Assembly (NCBI GenBank): GCA_023525975.1
Contig: CM042039.1
Coordinates: forward strand, 16,274,501 to 16,338,500
Direction of reading: 5' to 3'
Length of the DNA: 64,000 nt
DNA from: Smallanthus sonchifolius
Taxonomy: Eukaryota > Streptophyta > Magnoliopsida > Asterales > Asteraceae
The notes beneath the pieces are model-generated. The model saw only the letters and a program-made list of their open reading frames with translations. It searched no databases and was not told the origin of the DNA. Below are positions 11,554 through 21,760 of the stretch, one piece after another. The stretch's first letter is position 1. Every line of letters starts with the position of its first letter. A program made the position numbers and the translations under genes.

Positions 11554-11704
11554 TTTATATACCCGGACCACAACAGTCGTGCGTACTTACTAAGTGCGCA
11601 TGACTTAACTCATGCATACTTACTAAGTACGCATGACTTAAGTCTTGCGTACTTGATAAGTATGCAGGGTTTAACCCTTGCGCACATGTTAAGTACGCAA
11701 AGAC
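11554..11704 (-). promoter_or_regulatory. Element C internal promoter module: palindrome array plus TATA box
   Basis: On the minus strand four P-type palindromes (about 11704-11581) are followed after 19 nt by TATATAAA (11561-11554). The spacing equals that in element A's internal module. The likely role is to transcribe ORF3; promoter activity is inferred. Confidence 0.6.
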
Positions 11705-13024
11705 TTATGTGAAGTCAATTTTCAACTCAAATTATGAAGAAGTCAAAGTCAAATAACGAACATGATAAGCACATTCAATCAAGAGGATTCAAAGTCAATT
11801 CACGAATGTTAAACACAAATATTTTTTGGTTTTTTTGATTAGAATTTGAACTATACAAAAACTTAAAATCTTTTTGATCTTTTCAGAATAACGATATATA
11901 CATATTTACACACAAGCTATTTTTGTTCAATGACACGAGCAGAGGATCATATCAGGCTAATCTATAGCAATAATGATACAAGATAAACATCAAAGAATAT
12001 GGGATGATATCATGGATTAGAATTTATTCATACGTAATAAGCACATAAACAAGTAATTCAAGTTGGCAATATTATAAGATTTGAAACCATAAGCATCTTA
12101 GTATCATGTTCTTGTGTGTTAAGGTAATAGTTATTAATATACAACGTGTGCCTCAAAGTTATGCTATGAACTTACTTTGCACTTATCTCAAGGCATATAA
12201 GATTTTCCCAATGATTTTCTAAATTTCCAGAATGAGGCTACATCAATTAGCACAGGAAAAATCAAACAGAATCCATAATGATTATCAGGAATCATAAGTT
12301 TCAGAATCGAGTGATTCATTTGTCTTGGTTTCATGTGATTTCTTCAGTGAATATCGGTATGATGATTCAGGATAATGAATATGGTGTTTGAGGATTTAGG
12401 TAAGGGAATCCAACTTTTATCTGGATTTGAATTCAATGAATCAGGAGTGATTCAAGGGTGAATACACGCTCAACGGTTGATGTAAAGACATGTCTTGATT
12501 CAATCTCTCATTGCATACTTGTGAGTATGGGCAGTGAGATGAACCGCATTAATTATGCTAACGACCTATCCCGAAACTGGTCTCAAAAGAAAATAATTGC
12601 CAAAATCTAACATCTTGTATACGATAGTGATCTTTTGCATTCTTTTACGCACACACACTAGCAAACATGGGTTCAAATCAAAGTTGTAGTATTGATTTAA
12701 TTTCCACCCCTACTAATGATTCAAAGATGCTTGCAAACTACTGAAAATTCAAATTACTTGTAAATAAGCAGATTAAAAACACAACAATTTAAACAATCAA
12801 GTATGCATGACGCCATCATTTCCCATATGTGCAGTCTAGGACGTTTAGAGCATTTCTGATGTACTATCATTTCCTCTTTTCTCAAGAGAACTTTGAAATT
12901 TTCTAGTTTTCTATTTTGTTTGGATTTTTGTAAAATATTTAAAAATTAAAAGAACTATACAGAAAACATAAAAGAAATAAAATTTAACTTTCATGAATTG
13001 AATTGATTTATGAAAAATAAGTGT
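11705..13024 (-). other. Element C non-coding region between pol and internal promoter
   Basis: No ORF. About 12470-12890 matches, in order, blocks seen after pol in A and B: a GGAAATGATAGTACATCA motif, a second GGGAAATGAT motif about 60 bp on, then a block around GATTTGAACCCATG and one around TCATCTCACTGCCCATA. Conserved non-coding sequence of unknown role. Confidence 0.6.
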
Positions 13025-15860
13025 TCACTCTAGATTGAACATTCCTATCATATTGACAAGATGTTCAAAAGGTGTTCGATCAAACGCCTTAGTGAAAAGG
13101 TCAGCAAAGTTGTCATCCATGTGAACCTTTACAAGTTCAATGAGATGCTTTTCAGCACAATCACGGATGAAATGGTGGCGAATTTCAATATGATTAGTTT
13201 TGGAATTTTTAACCGGGTTGTTTGTGATGGACATGGTGGCATTGTTGTCAATGAACAGTAGAGTTCCAGTGAAGTTTAAGCCGTTGTCTCTCAATTGCTG
13301 CTGAATCCACAATATCTGAGAACAACCGCTCCCTGCAACAATGTACTCTGCTTCACATGTTGAGACAGAAACCATTGACTGCTTCTTACACTGCCAGGAA
13401 ACCAACCTGTCTACCAAGAATTGACATCCACCTGAAGTTGACTATCTATCAAGGTTACAACCGCCATAGTCTGAATCATTATAGGCTTTGAGGTCAAATG
13501 ACTGCTGCTTTGAGTACCAAAGACCCAATCGGGGTTTCCCTTTCAAGTATCTGAATATCCTCTTGACAGCTATCATATGAGACTCCTTCGGTTGTGACTG
13601 AAACTTTGAGCACAAACATACAACAATCATTATGTCAGGCCTTGAAGCTGTGAGATACATGAGAGAACCGATCATCCCACGGTACAATTTACAATCCACA
13701 TCCTTTCCATCTTTGTCTGGATGCAAACCGTGATTGACAGGGATAGGTGTGCCATAAGTACTGCTATCATTCATCTTGTATTTTGACAAGATGTCCTGCA
13801 CATACTTAGTTTGATGTAGATAGATGCCATCCTCTCTTTGACTGACTTACAGACCCAGGAAGAACGACAATTCACCCATGTTGCTCATCTCAAACTTGGA
13901 CTTGATCACCTGTGAATTCCCTACACATCTCTTCATTTGTAGACCCAAAGATAATGTCTTCGACATACACTTGTACGAGTAGAATATCACCTCCTGCTTT
14001 CCGAATGAAGTGGGTCGAGTCAGTTTTTCCACGGTGGAAACCATTTGACAGTAGATGTTTTGATAACGTCTCATACCATGCCCGAGGTACTTGATGAAGA
14101 CCATAAAGTGCGTTGTCGAGCTTATACACTTTATTGATATTATGCGGATCTTCAAAGCTGGGAGGTTGAGTGACATAGAACTCTTCATGAACTTTTCCAC
14201 ACAGGAAAGCACTCTTCACATCAAGTTGATAAACCTTGAAGCCGACATAGGAGGCATAATCCAGAAACATTCGAATGGCCTCAAGTCTAGCAACTGGAGC
14301 ATATACTTTAGTGTAATCCAGACCCTCTTGTTGATAAAATCCTTGAACAACCAACCTTGCTTTATTCTTCACTACAACATGATGATCATCCGTTTTACAC
14401 TTGAACACCCATCTAGTTCTAATTGGTTGTACGCCTCTTGGCAAGTCAACTAAATCCCATACATGCAACTTTTGGAATTGGGACAGTTCATCTTACATCG
14501 CCTCAATCCAGCAGTTGTCAGCGAGAGCCTCCTTCACATTCTTCGGCTCCAACTGGGACACGAATGCAGCATGCAAACATGTTTCCATGATACCAGTGTC
14601 AAGTATCTTAGCGCACAAACTAGTGTTCTCGGCAATGGTTCTATGACGAGTCTGAGCACCGGCATGAGGATCACCAATAATGTTGTCAATTGGATGATTC
14701 TTATGCACTCTCGTCTCTGGTATGAGCGGTTCCTGGAGATTTGTGTCTAGATTCGTGCTCAACTCCCCCATATTCTGTGATCTAGAGAATGATGATTCAA
14801 AGTTGATTGGATCAGCTTGAGCTTCATTTCCTACACGAGTGTTAGGATTAGCTAGAGCGTCATCTCCATCAACGTGGACAACTTCAACATCATCACTGTC
14901 ATGAGTTCCAGATGCAGATGCAGCATTGGAATCGGGAGTTACAATGGGCACCATGGCACGAGTGGAGAAACTTGAATCATCACCGTCTTTAAAGAAATCG
15001 TACACATTTGCGGCATCATCGATAGAAAAATCAGGAAGGTTGAAAGACTTGAATAGCGCATCATAATCAAAACCCTAAGTTGGACCAGTTGGTTATAGTG
15101 GAACGCTGTGTTTACTGCAATCCACTTCGAACCATTCCCCGTCAGTACGAGTTCCTATATTGTACACTCTCTTGCATGGTGAATTGGCAACATATCCTAA
15201 GAAAATGTCTTCCACTGCTTTTGCATGAAATTTAGATTTTCGATCCTTGTATTGTAGCAATAAGGAACAGGGACTACCAAAAGGAACTATGTAGTCAAGA
15301 TTGGGAGGTCGATTGTTGATCAACTCATAGCAAGTCTTATTATGCCTCTTAACAACCAGAACTCTATTCAAAACGTGATAAGCTGTATTTACTACTTCTG
15401 CCTAGAAAGTTACAGGAAGCTTTGCATCTGACAGCATTGTCCTTGCAATCTCGATCAAGGTTCTGTTCTTCCTTTCTGCAACTCCATTCTGCTGAGGTGT
15501 GTACGGGGCACTAAATTCATGACGGATCCCCTTCTTGAGACAGAAAAACTCCATCAATATATTCTTGAATTCAGTTCCGTTATCACTCCTTATTCTTCTA
15601 ACCTTCAACTTGCAAAAAGATTCCAAGCTCAGGATCAGGTATTGAAGAATGTCAGCAGTCTCGTCCTTTGTACCTAAAAAATGCACCCAAGAAAAATGTG
15701 AGAAGTCATCAGTTACAACTAGACAGTATGACTTACCTCCAATACTCCTGATACTTATGGGGCCAAACAGATCCATATGTAGTAGCTCCAAAGGGGTATC
15801 GATGGAGTTTTGAAGCTTGGGCTTGTGAGACTTCCGTTGCTGTTTGCCCTTTTTACAAGG
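13025..15860 (-). pseudogene. pol: Element C pol: integrase core, RT and RNase H (second part)
   Basis: Resumes at 15860 after insertion G, inside integrase. The core shows MDLFGPISIRSIGGKSYCLVV, RIRSDNGTEF and YTPQQNGVAERKNRT (15791-15402), the copia D,D-E elements. RT (14468-13890) has LDVKSAFLCGKV and YGLHQVPRAWYE; its catalytic box reads YVED instead of YVDD (about 13965), a conservative change at a catalytic Asp. RNase H is at 13801-13025 (YNDSDYGGCNLD, STCEAEYIVA), ending in TGA at 13027-13025. Stops and frameshifts occur near 15400, 15090, 14490, 13890 and 13420. Not functional. Confidence 0.9.
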
Positions 15861-15939
15861 TGTAGGATCGGTGAATACAAGATGGTTCTATTCTAGTTGA
15901 GATTGGAGGAAACAATCACAACTAAGCAATGTAAACAAG

Positions 15940-16408
15940 TGTTGGAGCATGTTTTGTGACAACAAGCCTTGTAATAGATTAGTCTTTATGTTTATTGTTT
16001 TGTTTGTTTTGTATTGTAAAAGTTTAAGTTTGCATAGGCGAACTTGTCTAGTTCATTGAGGCGAACTTATTAAGTTCGCTTGGACTAAGAGAGGCGAACT
16101 TATTATGTTCGCCTGGCCTAAGAGAGGCGAACTTAACAAGTTCGCCTGGTGCAGAGTGTATGGCTATAAATAGTTCATGAATGATTCAGATCTTTAGAGA
16201 GAAGAAAAGAGAAGAACTTAGAACAGAGGATTCATTCGTGTGTTCTATGTATGAGATAATACAAGAAGCTTTCATCGAAATCGTGTCTTGTGTGATTGTT
16301 TTACATTTGGTATTATTCGAGACATACGTATGCGATAGGATTCCACACTTCGTATTCGTATTACGTGTTTTACAGCATATATCGATCAGTAGCCCACTGG
16401 GACCTACA
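15940..16408 (+). repeat. Element B 5' LTR (469 bp)
   Basis: Starts TGTTGGAGCATG, ends GACCTACA. U3 holds Q-type palindromes at about 16038-16146 (GCGAACTT...AAGTTCGC), then TATAAA at about 16164. The first palindrome has lost its right arm relative to the 3' LTR, and a 10-bp AAAAGAGAAG repeat near 16204 is extra. Confidence 0.93.
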
Positions 16409-16410
16409 AG

Positions 16411-16422
16411 TGGCATCAGAGC
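16411..16422 (+). other. Element B primer-binding site
   Basis: TGGCATCAGAGC, one base off the tRNA-iMet site, 2 nt after the 5' LTR. Confidence 0.85.
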
Positions 16423-16923
16423 ATTTGCTCTTGATTAGCTACTGTTGTTTGACATCGTCTTGATTGATTTTTCACTACAAGATGGTGATTTTCGGAAGTT
16501 TCTGTGTTCCTGAAAGTTTGCTACTTTTTGGACTGAATTTTGATTGATTCCTTCATTTTTGGTGTTGTGTTTACCAAAATTGTTCCGATAGAAGCATTCT
16601 AAATTGATATTTGAAGAATCCTACGGAAGGAATTTCTCTAATTCATTCAAAATCACGATTTATGGAGATTTTTTGACATGTTCGTGCGTTTGGGTGTTAG
16701 AACTATCATTATTGTTCTTCAGCTGATGCAGGCGAACTTGTCATTCTGTTACAAGTGAACTTTTCAGAGCGAACTTGTTAAGTTCACTTCATTCAAGCTA
16801 GGAGAACTTTTCAGGCGAAGTTGTTAAGTTCGGTTCATTCAAGCTAGGCGAACTTGTCAGGCAAATTAAGTTTGCTTCATCCAGAAACTTGTTAAAATTT
16901 TCTAAGTATTGACGTGTTCGAGG
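16423..16923 (+). promoter_or_regulatory. Element B 5' leader with Q-type palindromes
   Basis: Untranslated leader between primer site and gag. At 16730-16880 it has several partly decayed GCGAACTTGTTAAGTTC-type inverted repeats. They resemble those in U3 of the same LTRs, so the RNA would carry them near both ends. Confidence 0.7.
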
Positions 16924-17840
16924 ATGTCGTCTACTTCTAGTTAAGTAACCAATATGACTCACTTACTAAATCATGATAATGAGATTGGAACTCCAACCAA
17001 GCCACCGAGACTTATGAATCTCAAAGACTATTCAAACTGGAAGAGTCGGTTTTAGAATTATGTTAATATCAATGATACAAGTCTTTGGATTCCCATCAGT
17101 GAGGGATATGAGCATCCTGTTCATAGTCATATGGGTGTGTCAGATGCACCAAAACCAATTTCATCTCTTGATGATGATGAAAAGAAGCTGTATGATCGTG
17201 AAAAGAAAGGTCTTGCAACTTTATCAATGTGTTTACCTCTGGATATCTATCATACTTTCAAAAAGTTCAAGACTTCTCGTGAGTTTTGGGAAGGTTTGGC
17301 TAAAAGGTGTGAAGGAAACACAGATATCAAAAAGAGCAGAAATGAATTGTTAAAAAAACAGTTTAGTGTTTTTAAACACTTTGAGGGAGAGTCAGTGGAT
17401 GAACTCATGACAAGATATTATCATCTTCTAGGTGAAATGGTCAACAATGACATTACCTATAAAAACTGGATGATTCTTGAAAAATCCTTGGATGCTTTAC
17501 CAGCACATTTTGAGATGTACACAATAGTAATCAAAGAACAATTTGGATTTGATGATCTTAGTCTTGAAGATTTGATGGGAAAGATTCAATCATATGATTT
17601 GCACAAGCAAAAGAAGGACATAGTTTATCAAGATTCAAGCATTTATTTTGGGAAAGGTACATCAAAAATCTGGTGGAGTTGCTTTGTTTTCAGGTGAATC
17701 GTCTGATGTTCCTTCCGATATTTCTTCTCAAGGGAATACATGTTTTGTGGCGTCAAACTCTGGATGTTCAGCTCATAGCAAGAATGATAGTCATTCGTAT
17801 TCTACTAAAGTATCTTCATCTGCAGCAAATGATATGATGG
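16924..17840 (+). pseudogene. gag: Element B gag, 5' part (interrupted by element A)
   Basis: The first ATG at 16924 is followed by a stop at codon 7; the frame continues with MTHLLNHDNEIGTPTKPPRL, a stop near 17053, then a long open stretch 17131-17697. This is the copia gag domain (DYSNWKSRF, LPLDIYHTFKKFKTSREFWEGL, LMTRYYHLLGEM, LDALPAHFEMYTIVIKEQ). A small deletion near 17665 shifts the frame. The gene is cut at 17840 by element A and resumes at 31096. Confidence 0.9.
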
Positions 17841-18371
17841 TGTTGAAGCACTTTCCTGTGACAACACTCTGGATAGAGTTTTAGTTTGTATTTTCATGTC
17901 TGTAATTGTCTTTGTATGTAAGAGTCTTTATGTACTAGTTTATCGAGTTGTATTTACTTTTACATATTGAATGTTGCATTTCTTTCTAAGTGTTTTGCGC
18001 ACTTACATGTGCGCAGGAGAAAGCTCCTGCGTACTTAGCAAGTACGCAAGAATACCTTTGCGTACTTGTTAAGTACGCCAGAGCATTTTGCCCTGCGCAC
18101 TTGCTAAGTGCGCAGGCATCAGGTCAGGTATAAGTAGGATAGGTTGACAGAGGTTAAGTACGCAGGCTTTAGTGCAAATACGCAGATTGTAAACCAAGTG
18201 CTTCTCTCTATAACCTTCAAGTGTTTATAATACAAAGAACGTTTAAAGTGTTTTCTCTTGTCGGTTTACTTTGCTTAGTTAGACTCTCCACGTAGTCACG
18301 GGCATTCCGCACCCGGTCCGACTAGTAGACCCACTTGCATATGACGATCCGCCACATCCGAGGGACCTACA
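17841..18371 (+). repeat. Element A 5' LTR (531 bp)
   Basis: Starts TGTTGAAGCAC, ends GGGACCTACA. Four palindromes: 17997-18014, 18029-18047, 18060-18078 and 18095-18113; the first and last are of the GCGCACTT type, the middle two GCGTACTT. TATAAG follows at 18129-18134, 15 nt after the last palindrome. The CACCCGGTCCGACTAG block near the end is shared with the C and solo LTRs. Confidence 0.95.
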
Positions 18372-18373
18372 AG

Positions 18374-18384
18374 TGGTATCAGAG
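18374..18384 (+). other. Element A primer-binding site
   Basis: TGGTATCAGAG directly after the 5' LTR matches the initiator Met-tRNA primer site. Confidence 0.9.
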
Positions 18385-18930
18385 TGTTTGCTCCTGATTT
18401 CGAGTGTTTTGAGTGACTTTGGAGAGTTTTTACAAGCAAGAAGAGGTATTTTTGTGATAAAATAGGGGTAGCTCTTGAGCACTATTTTAGAAGCAAAAAT
18501 CACTCAAAAACTGATTTTTTGTTGTGTATTTGAGTGTTTTGAGCATCAAAGGTTGGTTAGAAACAAGTTTCTGACCCTTTGGCTCATTTGCATTAATCAT
18601 CAGACGAATTTTTACCATCTCTGGCGAGTTTCAGGTGACCGGAAAAGTTTGGTGAAAGTTGCTGAAAAGGTATCCTGCGTACTTACCATTTCTGGCAAAA
18701 AAGTACAGTTTTGTGCGTACTTACTAAATACGCAAGACTTATTTCCTGCGTACTTATAAGTGCGCAAGATTGAACTTGTGCGAACTTAAGTTATATCCTG
18801 CGTACTTACATTTACTCCTGCGTACTTACAAGTACGCAAGAGGAAATCTAAATACGCAAGACTATTTCTCAAGTGCGCAAGGCCAAAACCAAGTGCACAA
18901 CTGTGTCTGACTTTTCTGAAATTTGACTAA
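18385..18930 (+). promoter_or_regulatory. Element A 5' leader with P-type palindromes
   Basis: Untranslated. From about 18674 to 18890 it carries at least five GCGTACTT/AAGTACGC-type inverted repeats, some decayed, ending about 40 nt before the gag ATG. Being after the primer site, they would be in full-length RNA. Confidence 0.75.
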
Positions 18931-21740
18931 GTGTTCACTATGTCGAATCTTCAGAATCTTGGAAACCTGCTGAATTATGATAATGAGATCGGTACACCAC
19001 AGAAACCACCAAAGTTGCTGAACGTGAACGATTATTCTAATTGGAAAGCACGTTTTGAGCACTACATTTCTTATACCGACTCATCACTATGGATACCAAT
19101 CCTTGAGGGATATAAGCATCCCACGCACATCTATCTTGATGAAACCATGCCCAAACCTATCTCTAAGCTTTCTGACGAAGACAAGAAAGCTTATGATCGT
19201 GAAAAGAAGGCACTTGGTTCGATCACTATGGCATTAACTCGGGAATTGTTCATAGTTTTCGAGGGTATGACAATTCTAAGGATCTCTGGAAAGCTTTACA
19301 GAAGAGATTCGAAGGAAATAGTGACATCAAGAAGAGTAAGCGGGATCTTCTCTTGAAGCAGTATGAGTGCTTCAGATTTTTTGAGAACGAATCTTTAGAT
19401 GACCTCATCTCTAGGTTCTATCATTTACAGACTGAGTTGAAGGCTTTTGAACTCAGGTATCCGGATGAAGAGATGGTGGAAAAGTTTTTGGATGCTTTAC
19501 CACCAAAATTTGAGATGTACACAACCCTGATGAGGGAAAATCCTAAATTCTATGAGCTGACGGTCGAAGAGGCAATAGGAAAGGTTCAAGCTCATGACAT
19601 GAACCTAAGAAGAAAGGAGAGCTCTGGAAGACCCCAGATACAAGACCCTTCTATGTATCATGGGACGACTTCTACATCCAAGTCATCGGGCTCTGGAATT
19701 GCCCTCTTCACTGGAAATCCCACTGAAGAAGACCACTCAACTGGGTGTGGTGGTCATGCTTGCTGTGCTTCAGGATTAGGGTTAGGGTCTCATCATCAAA
19801 ATACCTCAAGAAATCCTCCTACTACGTCTTCAGCTAACAACTCAGCTATAGCCAGAATAGCTGAAGATCATGTAGCACTATTCTCATCATGTTTTACCCG
19901 ACCCAGCCAAGGAAACAGCCATGGCCACAACAATCCAAACCACCACAATCAAAGCCAAGGTGGAACGTCCAATGCACTTGTAGCCCAACAGGACGACATC
20001 TTTGATTGGGGCGTTCATCTTGAGGATGCCATCATCGCACAAACCCAGGTTGGTCTCATGGCTGAGATCATGGAGATGATAGAAGCATAGAAAAGGGAAG
20101 CTTCTGTAGCTGATACAGAGGAGGTGAAGGAAGCTGAAGAAAAGGAAGCTTCTGTAGCTGATGAAGAGGAATCAACCACTGTTGTTGCTCTCATGGCCAT
20201 TGGAGAAGCAACAAGTTCATCGTCTTAGGTAGATTCTAACCCTTTCTCTGTTATTTCATGTTCTTAATGTCTAAGGCTAAAACTTGAAAATTCTAGGCTC
20301 CAAGACAAAATCAAACCCCTAAGTTTGGCAGCTCTAAACTATAAAGAAAATGAAAAACGTTTTAAAGATTCTATTGAAACGTTGAAAAAGGAAAAATGTG
20401 AATATTCTTTAAAAATAAGTGATCAACAACTTCACTTAGATGTTGCATACAGGGGGTTAGAAAAACGGAACAATGAAATCAACAAACTGCAAAATGAGAT
20501 CTTGCAGTTAAAATGCACTAATGAGAAGTTGAAAAACTCTCGCTTTGTGGTGGAACACTACGAGTTTGTGGTGAGACAACTGAATGGGTTAGGTTTGGGT
20601 ACTAATGCCATTCCTCCACCAGTGAGCGGGAAGTTTGTCAATAGTTTAATAGACATTGATCTCACTTGTCTAGATGAGTCCTCTGATAAGGATGATTCCC
20701 CTAATAAGGATGAATCCTCATGTAAGTCTAACTCCACATCTAATGAGGAGTTTGTTACTGCTTCTGAAGACGGGTCGGTTAATTCTTGCCCTGAAGGAGT
20801 AGTATCTGAGGAGTTGTTGACTGAACAAAAGGTAAAGAAAAACGTTATCACTAATGGTGATAATTGCATTTTAACTGAACCAGATATCATTGAAACAAAT
20901 GATAATCTAAAGGTAATGCTTTACGGGGGGTATAAAAGTCTTAACCAAGCTAAGAAAGAGGCTTTTTCAGCTCATTATGGGCTTGGGTATAAAGAAAATT
21001 TGGAAAAATATTATACTCCCAAAAACCAAACTGTTAAGGTTCAGAATAACGTTCATAAATCAACTCCTCCTTCTCATAATGCTGAGTTATTTAATGCCAG
21101 ATCTAATGAGCCTTACAAGAGAACTTATGTAGACAAGAGGAACTGTTTTCACCGTGGCTTGGTTGGTCACATTTTTGTGAACTGTCCTTCGAAGAACGAA
21201 GGGAAACGGCATGTTGTTCCACAACCAGCTGTTATCCCCAGGTCGCCACCAGTGAAACCTTCTCCCAAACATCCAAAGCAAAATGTGGTGAAACCACCAG
21301 TCAAACCGCTGGTAAAGCCTAAGATCAAATCTGAAGCTAAACCATCTGTTCCAAGAAAGGTAACGCAACCTGCTGTACCTCGTGTATCTACCTCTGGTAG
21401 TACACGTACTGGTGAGAAACCTGTGGCAAGACTCTCTAAGCCACAGAGGAGGAGACGGAACAAGAGGTTGAGAAAGCTTGAACAGCTGACTTCAGTTCAA
21501 TCAGGTGAACCTTCCACAAGTTCACCTGTTGTAGTTGAACCAAAGTTTCCTGTTTCGGTTAAGAAACAGAAGAGATCCTGGACTGCCAAATCCAAAACTT
21601 CTCAATCTCCTAGTTCTATTTCTTCTAAAGATTCATCAATTTTGAACAGTCATCATGAGTGTGAGTTAAAGGAAGTAGTTTATTTTGAAAAGGATGGACG
21701 ACCCAAGACCACAATGGCTTGGGTCTCCAAATCTAACTAA
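18931..21740 (+). pseudogene. gag: Element A gag, large two-part protein, broken
   Basis: Start at ATG 18931 or 18940 (MSNLQNLGNLLNY). The capsid-like gag domain covers 18940-19700 (DYSNWKARFEHYISY, ISRFYHLQTELKAF, LDALPPKFEMYTTLM) with a frameshift near 19248. About 110 residues containing the first zinc knuckle, present in C, D and E, are missing at about 19893. Stops occur at 20088, 20226 and about 20266. A second half (20325-21740, same frame) has a coiled coil (LNYKENEKRFKDSIETLKKE), a decayed second knuckle (CFHRGLVGHIFVNC, one Cys lost) and a Lys/Arg/Pro-rich tail ending WVSKSN, TAA at 21738-21740. Pol begins in another frame 20 nt on. Confidence 0.9.
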
Positions 21741-21760
21741 TTCTTTTGTCACTCGTGCAG
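21741..21760 (+). promoter_or_regulatory. Acceptor-like gag-pol junction, element A
   Basis: After the gag TAA a 20-nt tract runs to CAG, followed by GG and the pol frame. The same TAA-N17-CAG-GGA layout occurs in B (33181-33200) and D (48825-48844), where the tract is strongly pyrimidine-rich like a 3' splice site. Function inferred. Confidence 0.5.

Noticed and set aside
17997..18113. Palindromes as simple rho-independent-type terminators or MITE ends
   Set aside because: No U-tract, repeated in fixed positions upstream of TATA boxes in LTRs, and no TSDs around individual palindromes.
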